Below, one piece after another: positions 12,641 through 22,428 of a DNA stretch of 64,000 nt. This DNA comes from Tetrapyrgos nigripes (Eukaryota > Basidiomycota > Agaricomycetes > Agaricales > Campanellaceae). Numbering within the stretch: the first letter of the stretch is position 1; each line of letters starts with the position of its first letter. A program made the translations under genes and the position numbers. The stretch spans positions 23,485-87,484 of the forward strand of contig JAACJM010000311.1 of NCBI GenBank assembly GCA_013368315.1. Reading direction: 5' to 3'. A model generated the notes under the pieces. That model made no database searches, was not told where the DNA came from, and saw only the letters and a program-made list of their open reading frames with translations.

Positions 12641-12715
12641 AATGTAAGTCAATGTCAGAAAAAAGTCTGCAGTAAATATACAATCAAGGTAAGTGTAGAC
12701 ACATCTCTCTCCTGT

Positions 12716-12995
12716 CTCTCCTCTCCCTCTCCCCTACCCCTCCTCTGCCCAAATCCTCCCCTTCCTCTACCCAAACCCTGCCCCTCCCCTGCCCCTCCCC
12801 TACCCAAATCCTGCCCCTCCCCTACCCAAATCCTGCCCCTCCCCTGCCCAAATCCTGCCCCTCCCCTGCGCAAATCCTGCCCCTCCCCTGCCCAAATCCT
12901 GCCCCTCCCTTGCCCAAATCCTGCCCCTCCCCTACCCCCCCCTGGGGTAGACCCCTACTCAAACCCTAGGATATCCTAATAACCCTAACCCTAAT
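12716..12995. repeat. C-rich ~22 bp minisatellite ending in telomere-like sequence
   Basis: CCCAAATCCTGCCCCTCCCC repeats about every 22 bp, giving strong strand asymmetry (C-rich on plus). Just after it, at about 12979-12994, is AACCCTAACCCTAA, two units of the TTAGGG-type fungal telomere repeat. This could be an interstitial telomere relic or chance within a C-rich tract. Confidence 0.75.
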
Positions 12996-13091
12996 TGACC
13001 TTGAGAAAATGGCAAGGAACGTCCAATTAGTACGTGGTATTACAGTATCCATTTCCCTAGTATCGTTACTGACTGTGGATTATCCTCGCAG

Positions 13092-16000
13092 AGACCGACA
13101 CTGACTACTCCATGCGGCTTATCTCTCTCGAAGACGACCCAAGTCTACGTATCTCAACCTTCAGGATGTGGTTCTTAGGCCTCGGACTAGCATGCTTCGG
13201 TGCAGTCCTCAGACAAATCTTCGTGAGTATATCCTTGTGGCGCTTCATATGACAAGTGGCTAATAATATGCTATCTTAGTACTTCCGCCCACAGACGGTG
13301 AGTGCTAGTTCATCCTTACTACTATCTATTAATCTCCCTAGTAGATCGCCGTCAGTTCTCTCTTCCTACAGGTTTGTTCAACATTGTCCTTTTTTGTTTT
13401 TTGCTCTCAAATACCTTCCAAGATCATATCCTTCATATTTGGCAAAGTACGCTTTTACCGGAATCACTTATCTTCACTTACTTTTTGTTTATTTTAGGTC
13501 CTCGAAGAGATTGTTCCTGGCCCTAGCGAACCAGCTCGCATCAAGACTCGGAATAACCGGTTCTGGAGGTTCATGAACCACGGTCCATTCAGTGCGTTTT
13601 ATCTCTCTTCATCTTCCCTTCTCGGTCCTCATCTATACGTATTTTCAACAGATCTCAAAGAACACGTCTCAATCACCATCATGGCCTCAACCGCCTCCAC
13701 CTCAGCTTTGGCTATTAGTATCTTCGCAAGTCAAGATCTCTATTACCATATCAGACCGAATGCTGGAGTGGGAACCTTCACGTATGTCCGACTTTAGTAC
13801 AACTGCCCTATCGGCCAATCCCAAGCTGACAAGCCTATCTTCCGACCCATTATTAGGTTGATCGCTTCCCAGCTGATTGGGTATGGAATGGCCGGTGAGT
13901 CGTGTGGCTCCACAACGTCGGTTACTAAACCCTATCTGTTCTTGTTCCTTTTTTCTCGTCTACCAGGGGTAATGCGAGACGTCCTTGTTTACCCTACATT
14001 CGCAGTCTACCCACAATTAATGCCTACAGTCCAACTATTCGACGCTCTCCATAGAGGGCAGGATGCAATTATGCCGAAGAAGCGTTTGAGATTCTTTTGG
14101 ATTCTTTTTATTGGGATCTTCGTATGGGAATGGTTTCCTGTGAGTGTGACATAGAAGTTTTGGCGCAATTTTGCTTCTTTCTTTCGCTTCCGAATTAACT
14201 GGTGGGTCTATGAATGCAGGAATACATCGCACCGTGAGTTTGAGTTTCCCCGACGTCCGTTTCTGTACTGATTTCTGAATCTATCCAACCCAGTACACTC
14301 ACCGGTATAAGCATATTCTGCTTAGCTGACCAGAAAAGCGCCTGGGTGTCTAGGATCTTTGGTACGTACTTATATACACCTTCCTCCTTCTTTGGCAATT
14401 GCGCTGATGATCAATCCACAGGTGGGACTTCCAACAACGAAGGTTTGGGCATGTTTTCCATCTGCTTTGACTGGGCGTACGTCGGTTCGGGCGGCGGCAC
14501 CATTGGCGCGTTGGTTCGTACCTTTTAGTTTTCCGATTTGGAGCTCGAGTTATCTGACTAATAAATGATAGTTCACTCCTTTATCCACCATGCTCTCTCT
14601 TTACGGCGGATGCGCTGTATGCATGTATGTTTTCTCTGATTCGTGGCCTTATATATGATTAAGCTGAACGAATCACTCAGAGTCGCCTTCTGCGCTTGCT
14701 ACGCTGCCAATACTTGGAACGCCCAAAACTTTCCATTCCTTTCTCAGCTACTGTATTATCAGAACGGTGGGTCTTTGATTTTATTGTATGATTAACCTAA
14801 GCGTTAATAATACAATATCTACAGGAACTGAGTACGACCAACTTGCCATCTTGAACGACGATTTTACGCTCAATTTTGAGAAACTGGAAGAACAGGTCAG
14901 ATCAGATTCTCCTATGCGCATAAGAGGTTTGCTTACTGTATTCCATAGGGCCTTCCGTGGTACGCCGCGGCGCAGCTATTGTACCTTCTGAGTCGTACTA
15001 TCTACATCGGAGGTTCGTTCTTTAGAAGAACTCCAAGTAGAGATTCTATTCGCTAACGATCCTTAGCTGCGATCACGCATTTCTTCGTTTGGCATTGGGG
15101 AACGATCTATAAAATCCTCAAGAACTATTGGGTATGTAGTACCATCTCTTGAATTCGATTTTTCACCATCTTTCCCTTGCCAGACCGAAGAATGCCAAGA
15201 CCCTCATTATCGCAAGATGAAAGTCTACAAAGAGATCACCAACTGGGCATACTTTGGGATTTTCGTAGTTTGTTTGGCTTTGGCGATTGGTCTGGCTTAT
15301 GCAGCCGAGTCGGGATTACCAGCTTGGGCCCTGATTATCGCTGTCATATTTGCTTGGGGATTCACTCCTATCATTGGAACAGTGAGTTATAGTTTATTCG
15401 TGTAATCCTTGCTTAATATGTGAAGTGATCATCAATTAACCTGCAATAACTAGCTGTACGCGACTGTAGGGTACGCTCCAAACATTCAGAACTTGATGCA
15501 GGTAATTGCAATCTTATATACTCGATCTCGGAAGATCCTGATATCCATTCCTTTCAGATGCTTGGAGGTGCTCTAGTCCCTGGAAAGCCCGTCGCCAACA
15601 TGTACTTTACGCTGTACGGAGAGAACCCAATATTACAGGCTCTTGCATTACTCGGAGACTTGAAGATGGTTTGTCTACCTCTGCTCTTTACATCCTCCGG
15701 CATCGATTCACAAGGGTTTGATAGGGACAATACACTAAAATTCCTCCTTGTGTAACGTTCATGTTACAAATAATAGGAACCATCGTTGTAAGTGCTTCTT
15801 CGCTCGACTGCTCGCCGGGAGCATACCTTCATAATTATTACAGGGAGGAATTCTGAACTTCACCATCATGACGGTGCGTTTTTTGATTTTTCTGAAGCGA
15901 AACTTGATTGATGCTTTACCTCTACTTGAAGACTGTGATCAGCGCTCAGCGCCCGGTTCTTCTGGACGTTCAGGGAACAAATGTATGGTCAGGTCAGCAA

Positions 16001-16698
16001 GTCCAGTCCTACAACAGTGCCGCAGTCGCCTGGGGTGCTCTCGGAAAGCCGCTTTACGCTACTGGGACACGATACGGAGTAAGCTATTGTGTAGTATCGT
16101 TTCATCGAATATTCATGATCTTACATGCTTGTCGACCTGCAGTTCGTGCCATACATGCTTCTTGTTGGCTTAGGCGTCCCTATTCCGTTCTGGCTGGCCC
16201 ACAAGAGATGGCCAAAAGTTGGATTCAACTACATCTTCACGCCGGTTCTCGTTGGTCAGTACTCACATATCTTTACTCCTGACTCCATGAATACTCAGAT
16301 GTCTACATGTAGCCGAACTTGGGTTACTGAGCGTCGGTATCAATTCTAGCGTCTTCACGACCTTCGTCCTCTCCGTCTTCTCTCAGTACTACTTGCGAAA
16401 ATATCGTGCAACTTGGTTCCGAAAGTACAAGTACGTCCATTATCTGATCAATATCTGAAAAGGTAGAGTACTCACAGCCAGAGTCTAGCTTCCTGATGAG
16501 TGCTGCGTTAGATGGAGGAACATCCGTGATGATCTTCGTCTGGACATTTGCTGTAGGAGGTGCAGGCGGCAAGGCGATTCCCTTCCCTAACTGGGCATTA
16601 GTAGGTGTCTCATACAACCTTCACGGAACCTCTTATTCACTTCTGCCTCTCAGAATCCCGTCGGCAACGCAGATTATTGCAAGAGACTCAACAACTAG
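13092..16698 (+). CDS. OPT-family oligopeptide transporter (25 exons; 5' end short)
   Basis: Plus-membrane proton-coupled small-peptide importer by family. Twenty-five exons joined by GT-AG introns give one continuous frame of 695 codons from the ATG at 13112 to TAG at 16696-16698. Exon ends I set include 13222, 13297, 13371, 13591, 13781, 13894, 14139, 14233, 14361, 14513, 14624, 14766, 14895, 15012, 15131, 15381, 15501, 15668, 15787, 15873, 16078, 16254, 16430 and 16600. Family blocks in order: EDDPSLRISTFRMWFLG, NHGPFNLKEH (the family usually has NPG), QLIGYGMAGVMRDVLVYP, MFSICFDWAYVGSG, NTWNAQNFPF, EITNWAYFG, PGKPVANMYF, GQYTKIPP, DGGTSVMIFVWTF, GNADYC. The last base of the first intron lies at 13091, but no upstream exon with the usual S-P-Y-x-E-V-R motif is found before the C-rich repeat. 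The N-terminal cytoplasmic part is therefore lost or unrecognised. The rest shows no disabling change. Confidence 0.88.
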
Positions 16699-17014
16699 CA
16701 CTCTTCGTATCTTTACATTTCGTTCTATGCATTTTCACTGGTTGTTCACTGGATATTTGGGCTGGCCTTGGTTGACCCCTCGTTCTTTCGTTCTCCATAT
16801 AGATCTGCGTTTATGGTGGCATGTATTGCGATTGAATCAGTACGAATCAACGAAGCGTGGCGTATCGAGCGCAGAGAAATTGGCTAGACAAATGAAGACT
16901 GTAGTACATGTATACAATGATCAAGAGCGTCGAGTGCCGGGTTCATATCAAACGAATGTCAGTATTTATTATAATAATAAGTTGGGGTACTTGTAAGGAT
17001 GTGTATGTCAAATT
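16699..17014. other. Intergenic: 3' flanks of OPT gene and ABC relic
   Basis: Convergent ends of the plus-strand transporter and a minus-strand ABC fragment. No further feature is seen. Confidence 0.4.
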
Positions 17015-17225
17015 TCAATCTTTCTTACTCAACGCCTGCAATTGCACTAGCTCATAATAACCCCCCTTTCTGGCTAGCAGATTCTCGTGAGTACCCGCTT
17101 CAGCAACACGACCTTCCTTAATAACATATCTAAGAAGAAATCAGAGTCACAATCAATAAAGCCAATTGGAGTACGAAGGAGACCAAGCACTTACATGCAA
17201 TCGGCATTTTGGATACTCGACAAAG
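17015..17225 (-). pseudogene. C-terminal scrap of an ABC transporter (MDR/Ste6-like)
   Basis: Read on the minus strand, 17225-17195 encodes LSSIQNADCM, the H-loop region just after the Walker B/D-loop of an ABC nucleotide-binding domain. A GTAAGT...TTAG intron (17130-17194) follows, then YVIKEGRVAEAGTHENLLAR and GGYYELVQLQALSK with a stop at 17015-17017. These are the last ~50 residues typical of half- or full-size MDR-type exporters. The family's AHRLSSIQ is here preceded by unrelated sequence. Nothing upstream (higher coordinates) resembles the rest of the transporter, so this is a truncated remnant. Confidence 0.75.
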
Positions 17226-17689
17226 GCTCCCACTGACGCTCCTCCTGACCTCACCTCTTCCAGCTAATCATATCGTATTCACGATTCCAATGCCTGCACA
17301 CCCTCTCGCTCCTGGCTCTTCGCACCCCCTCGTGCCCGTACCAATGCCCATTGAAACAAGTCGAAATAAAAATCCCGCATCCAATCCTAAATCCCAGATC
17401 CAGATCCAAATTCCAAATTCCCAAAATCCAGCACGAAATCCACCTCCAAAGAACCCTCCGCCATCTAGCTTCCACCACCTATGGTAGCCTCCAACCTCCA
17501 ACCTCCAGGCGTCCGCATCGTCTCACCGTCTCACCGTCTTCCCATCGTCCCGTTTTCCTTCCTTCCTACTACTCCTCGCATTACGCTCATTCCTGTTCAT
17601 AATCCTACGCCACCAACTGAACTGCCACTCCAACCGCAACTAACACCAAAGAAGTCAACACTCCACTATCTCCTCGTACACTCATACTC
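17226..17689. other. Non-coding, simple-sequence-biased gap
   Basis: C/A- and CCA-rich sequence with ATCCAAATTCC-type short repeats near 17390-17430. No gene is recognised. Confidence 0.35.
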
Positions 17690-18745
17690 CTCGCCCCAGT
17701 TGCATGACTACCCACCGCCTCACTTCCACTCGTCGTCGACCCATAGTAACGAATCCTTCCCCACATACGCCCTCTACCACCTGAGCCGCATCCGCATACG
17801 TTTTTTTGAGGCCTGCAGCAGGCGAGGTATCGTCGGAGTCGAGTTTTGGATCAGTGTCGACGTCGGTGGTGGTCTCGGTGGTAGTTGTATTTTGAGAAGT
17901 GGAAGAGGTCGTGGAGAAGGAGGTGGAATCTACATAAACGTGAAAAGTGGTATCAGGACGACGAAACAAAACCAAAAACACGTCACGTACCCAACCAACT
18001 CCCAAAACACCCCAAGAAATCTCTCTCACACGCTCCACAGCTGGGCTTTGCACTATCTGGGAACGGGACGCCTAGTGGTAACGAATAGAGGTATATCGGA
18101 TGCGGCGGAAGCCCCTTGAGCGATGGAGGAAACGTAACAGTATGTGTTTGTGTTGGAGAGGGGAAGACAGGATATGGAAAGGAGTAGAGGGTATGCGAGG
18201 AGAGCTGCCTATAACAAAGGTCAGCGACGTTGAAAAATACAAAAACGCGAAACCCACTCACCAACCCTCGTCTGTACCACAATCTCATTCCTCTCCTCCC
18301 ACTCCTGCCCACAACTCGCCATAATCCCATCCACCCAATCCCTCATCCCATTCGTACACCTATCCGCCCCATCCGGTGGATTACAAGTCCTCCACAACAC
18401 CTCATTCAACAACGTCACATTCGTTTGCGCATTAACGAACGAGTCTGAAAAAGACTGAAGCATACCGAATGAACGACAAGAGCGGAATGAATCCGAGTTA
18501 GTCATGTAGAGGAAAAGGTGGTAACAGCCTTGGGTGGAGAAGTTTAGGGGGAGGGAGGATTGGTCCCAGGGTTGAGGGAACGGTGTTGGGAGTGGAGGTG
18601 GAGAGGTGGAGGACGGGATGGTGGGGACTGGTTGGTTTGATGGGGATGCAGCGGGATGACGTATCTACCTGGTACACGCTGCTATGAGGAAGAGTACGAG
18701 GGGTATGAGTAAAGACGGCGTCTCTGCGTAGCAGGAGCTGGAGTT
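17690..18745 (-). pseudogene. Secreted Cys-rich protein relic (DUF7729-like), frameshifted
   Basis: Minus strand. A signal-like segment SLLIPLVLFLIAACTR lies near 18710-18665, followed by a spliceable Pro/Ser linker and QGCYHLFLYMTNSDSFRSCR, then NEVLWRTCNPPDGADRC and MASCGQEWEERNEIVVQTR. An intron near 18209-18266 leads to ALLAYPLLLSISCLP, NTNTYCYVSSIAQGASAASD. The sequence then continues one frame over as YLYSLPLGVPFPDSAKPSC, GACERDFLGCF, and later LKKTYADAAQVVEGVCGEGF. The frame change falls near 18085-18095. The order of Cys-containing blocks resembles, from memory, the basidiomycete DUF7729 family of secreted or GPI-linked proteins; that name is tentative. No start codon could be fixed. 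A single sequencing error would be an alternative to pseudogenisation. Confidence 0.55.
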
Positions 18746-19060
18746 GGAGGAAACGGGTGCCCATCCCAAGTAACGGAAAGAGAACGAGAATGAGGAGAAC
18801 GAGGAGACACGCCCAGTGCCATAAACGAAAGCAAAAAACACAAGAAAGAGAGAAAGAGAGAAAGAGAGACGTAGAAGAGAGAAGGGGGTGGAAGAGTAAA
18901 AAATTTCAGACCCGTGAGCACCTCCCGTGTAGTTGAGAGTAGCGTGTAGTAGACGGCGGATAAGTCGTACAATAGTCTTAATGACGAAGGATAATCTGAC
19001 GACATGAGGAGGATGAAAAATAGCCATTGTTGTACGCGCTCAAAACAACATCTATACGGC
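18746..19060. other. Gap with GA-repeat tract
   Basis: Contains a (GAGAAA)n-like stretch near 18843-18870. No gene is recognised. Confidence 0.4.
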
Positions 19061-19466
19061 CTAGTTGACATTGTACCCGACAAGACTCCTCCTTCCAATA
19101 ATTTCGCCAATCTACAGAGTAACGCAACGTCAACACGAAGACTCGGACCCGGTAGTAGTACGAAAACACACCTTGAAGATACCATACGCCTCCAATGCAT
19201 AGACACCAATCCTAGCGATCTCTCCGCTTCTAACAGCCCCAGACCAATACTCCCTATTAATGGCTAGCCCACATGGTCTCATACCCAGAACGAACGGTCG
19301 CAACGGAGTGAGGAGAGAGCTTTTCGCGGTTTGTTGGGCAGTAGCCAGCGCTTCTTGTGCGCTGGACAACGACGACGACGAGGAAGCAAAGCGGGAGAAA
19401 CGAGCGGGATCGGAACGACGGACCGGGACAGCTCGCAAGGCATTTGTTTGGTCTTGTTGAGATCAA
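19061..19466 (-). pseudogene. Decayed mitochondrial ATP synthase subunit g
   Basis: Read on the minus strand, the end of the frame gives INREYWSGAVRSGEIARIGV followed by YALEAYGIFK, a short GT...TAG intron, then IGEIIGRRSLVGYNVN and a stop at 19061-19063. This is the conserved C-terminus of the membrane-embedded g subunit of F1Fo ATP synthase, which helps dimerise the complex in cristae. Upstream is an Arg/Ser-rich, presequence-like start with SAQEALATAQQTA. Two defects are visible. SVATVRSGYETMWA lies in a different frame from INREYW, a one-base shift near 19260. The middle of the protein (the G-rich loop and KYNxxVxxE region) is missing. A working copy is presumably elsewhere. Confidence 0.72.
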
Positions 19467-20244
19467 ACGCTTTCGCCTCAGCTAGTAGCCTACTACAACT
19501 CAGCTACTACTTAATCTCGCATGCAAGCGAACGATGCCCTGCTCTGTAGTTCTTTAGCTGCTACTTGTATGCAGGCTCTCTCCAAAGCTCCTCAAATCCG
19601 GCTACGTGTACTTGATTACCATATTTTGGTGCGGTCGAGTCGAAAGTTGAAAGCACTCGGCCTGTGTACCAAAACATGTTGAAGTATGGCACAATATGGG
19701 GAGACTCGTAGTTAACTAGTACATTATCCAATCCCTGTATCAACGGTACTTGAGAAAATCGAGATGGAAATAATCGTATACTTTGTTGGCAGAGAAAACA
19801 ACTATTGTCATGGTTCATCGATATAACAGGCCAGGTACTTATATTTGCTTAGACGTTAAGTGCTGTTAATCCAAAAGACCTAGCATCAGCAAGAAAATGA
19901 GGACCTTTGAGCCACTGATTGAGTAGTATGCTGAGTTACAGAGATGCATACACAGGCGGTGGCTCATCTGTCAAACTGTAAAGCGGGGGTTCTCGCGAAG
20001 GGCCTAGGGCCTGAGTAAATCCAGACGGAGGTTTATTCTTGCCCGAGGGCGAAGGTACAGGCGCGTAAGGCGAGTCGAGAGATGATTGTAGTGAGAGTAA
20101 AGATCCGTTAGGACTACGTAGCTACCGAGCTTAAGTACTGTCCATCGTGGGAAAATAGATAAAAGATATAGATAATACTAATATGGTAACGAACCGTTAC
20201 ACTCTCCCCCAGTAGATTAGCGGTTGGATAATCTAGATGACCAA
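19467..20244. other. Intergenic; no supported gene
   Basis: A minus-strand 85-codon frame at 19561-19818 (containing PLIQGLDNVLVNYESPH) is open but has no recognisable family and no splice partners I can defend. The rest shows nothing. Confidence 0.35.
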
Positions 20245-20935
20245 TTAGGTAGTAGAGGAGGTCATGTCTTGATCAATGTCAAGGATTTGAGCAGATGAGC
20301 TCGCGGCGGAATGAGCATTTTCGTCGGTAACCATTGACGTGCTCGGGCCGATACTAGAGCTAGAGGACTGGGCCATAGTGAGCCTTGATATGTCCACTCC
20401 AGCGTTTAAGGAAAGAGGAACGGTGGGGGGTTTATAGCTTTTAGAAACCTTATTCTCATTGATGAGAATGCTGGTTACAGCTATACGTCGCCGTTGTTCC
20501 TTGATATCAGAAAGGTTCCAATCAATTGGAACACGCCGGTCAAGATGAATGAGCTGGGGTGAAAAGGTTGTCTTCGGAGCCCCCGTGAACATCATGCGAA
20601 CCACAGTTTCACGGTACATGTTGATGTACAGTTGAGAGTCTTCCGGATAAAGCACATGAGCATCAATACAAAATTGATGTGCCCAACGAAACATAGAATC
20701 GGCAGTATGGATTGTGAATCCAATCCTAGCAAGGAATCTTGCCATGGCCACTGGTTGTCCTTCGTTGCTTGCAGCCTACAATTATAACAAGTCCCACTAT
20801 GGCCATTGTGAGGCGGGCGATAACCCTTAGGCTAACTTCTTTAGCCCTCCTACGTCTTCCTAGTACCTTAGAACATTCCAGTCTCACCTCTTCCCCTCCT
20901 TTGCTCTTCATTTCTACGAAGTAGTAAGTATCATC
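20245..20935 (-). CDS. Hypothetical fungal protein, at least two exons
   Basis: Last exon 20775-20245 encodes about 175 residues, including MARFLARIGFTIHTADSMFR, WAHQFCIDAHVLYPEDSQLY, GAPKTTFSPQLIHLDRRVP and a Ser-rich C-terminus. A plausible upstream exon ends in MKSKGGEE at 20888, with an intron 20776-20887 (GTGAGA...TTGTAG) joining it in frame to AASNEGQPVAMARF. I do not recognise the family. The P-K-T-T-F-x2-Q-L motif recurs in the gene at 46612. The 3' 48 bp of the proposed intron is found again at 53958-54005. The first exon's start is not determined. Confidence 0.45.
20776..20823 (-). repeat. 48 bp identical to 53958-54005 (opposite strand)
   Basis: On the minus strand this reads TTATCGCCCGCCTCACAATG ... 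TTATAATTGTAG, identical over 48 bases to the plus strand at 53958-54005. The similarity extends a few bases upstream with one mismatch and one indel. It forms the 3' end of the proposed intron 20776-20887. Confidence 0.9.
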
Positions 20936-21263
20936 CGAATTTCCATTAAGGACCTGTTTGAATCTGCTGTTTCAAGGTTCATACATATTGCGATTCTCGG
21001 AGCAGCCCAGTTCATGGTACGTCAAATTGAGGCCGCTCGTGGTCTGAAACAATTCAAGCCCGTGGTAGGCATTTTGCACATCGTAATAACCATTGCCAGT
21101 TTATCAGTAACTCGTTCGTCGTGATTGTTTCGTCTGAGGTATGATTACTCTTTGATCATTAAACAAAATCGAAACAATGCAGTGCGTGTAAACGTCCATT
21201 GTACAGATAAGTAAAGTAGTAGGTAGTACATTTCAAAGAATAATGTGAAAATGAAGATAGGAA
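20936..21263. other. Intergenic between two minus-strand genes
   Basis: No gene or repeat is recognised. Confidence 0.35.
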
Positions 21264-22195
21264 TTAATGCACTTCGACGTACGGGGACCGACTGATCCCC
21301 TTCATATCGCCCTTGCATCCTAGTATGTGAACATCCTCCATCCGCTTCTGAATGTCAGCAGAATCAGTGATGTAGTCCTCTTCTTCTGTGTGCAAACCCT
21401 CCTTAAACTCCGCAGGAACGTCACATACCCACATAACGGCCATGCTGGTCACTAAGGATAGTCTCTCCCAGGCAACCTTGTAAACGGTCCAGTCACCAGA
21501 GCAGACTCGTAGACTCCAATGAGAATGAGCTGCGGCCAGGAAGGGATGGACACGACACTTGAAATGAGGCATATTTCTGTACGGGAACTCGAAGCGGTTT
21601 ACACCTTGGGGACCTTGAACAAATATGGGATCCTTGAGACCAAGCGTGACGAATTCAAATTCGTAATCTTGGATAGGAAGACTCTGAATTTTAAGCCAGG
21701 ACTCTGAAATCGAGGATTAGAATAACAACTTACCATGAGGAAATGGCGGCGCTGTTCCATTGGATGGACGTGATTATATCGGTGAAGGTCAGCCATCACT
21801 TCCAATGTCTCGGTCGTGGGAGCAAGGCACCATTTGCCCATTCGCAGCAGACTGGCCATGTCAGCTTGGACTGGGGACGTGCCGCTCAGCATTTTGTGAG
21901 CCAACACAGCGATCAGCACTCACGCCAGATGAAGTTCAATTTGCTTTTCAAACATAGTTCTGACTTCTCGAGTCCCATAAAATACTCTAGATATGTAGGC
22001 TGCACTGTGTCATTGCAAAGTAGAAACTGGACGCGAACAAACACTTACGTGAGGCGAGTCCGGCGGAAACAAGAAATGTGCTTCTGGAGATCCTCCCTCC
22101 AAGTCAAGCGAGATTGTTTCAGGACCCAGGGAGAGGTTAGTGGCAACAGGGTCGTGAGCGCATGTTGCAGGCGTGAACGACATGACGATGGACAA
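21264..22195 (-). CDS. HNH-nuclease-family paralogue, four exons
   Basis: Exons 22195-22049, 21999-21924, 21870-21734 and 21683-21264 join in frame (780 nt, 259 residues; a second ATG at 22183 is the likelier start). Key text: EAHFLFPPDSPH, EYFMGLEKSELCLKSKLNFI, LQADMASLLRMGKWCLAP, PHFKCRVHPFLAAAHSHW. It aligns by eye with the split gene at 4696-6106: AHLIPRS/AHFLFPP, LDTRFNVMLLRADLH/LKSKLNFIWLQADMA, MWCLLP/KWCLAP, CHVHPFF/CRVHPFL. The first His and the Asn of the HNH-like core persist, but the last His of D-L-H is Met, so catalysis is doubtful. Its start lies ~30-140 bp from the start of the divergent 5' half of the first HNH gene. The two were therefore a head-to-head pair before the rearrangement. 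Confidence 0.75.
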
Positions 22196-22225
22196 GAAGA
22201 AAGATCAACCAACAACATGTGACTT

Positions 22226-22428
22226 TTGCCAGTCACGAGTTGTTTCCCGAAGTCTTCGGTCATCTCCGACAACCAGACAGCTGCAAACCTCGTGGGGTTC
22301 TCGACTTACGCGACGACTCTCACCATGTATCCCAGCTCTCCTGATCGTCTCGCTGCATCTTCTGATCCAGCAGACGGTGAATACAATTCATATGCAGAGC
22401 AAATTCGCAATCAATCCTTGACAGAAAC
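22226..22428 (+). pseudogene. 5' part of the HNH gene whose 3' part is at 4696-6106
   Basis: Open frame from ATG 22226 (or ATG 22325, MYPSSPDRL) to 22428, ending SYAEQIRNQSLTET. At 22429 hAT copy 2 begins. The last eight bases, ACAGAAAC, are the reverse complement of 6099-6106. Following the minus strand from 6106 gives T-E-T-P-Q-V-N-L-N in the same frame, continuing into the HNH motif. This is the N-terminal piece of one interrupted gene, separated from the rest by insertion plus inversion. It is probably non-functional here, though still adjacent to the original divergent promoter region. Confidence 0.78.

Noticed and set aside
12979..12994. True chromosome end (telomere)
   Set aside because: Only two TTAGGG-type units, followed by an intact multi-exon gene. 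Similar pairs occur at several places in the window.
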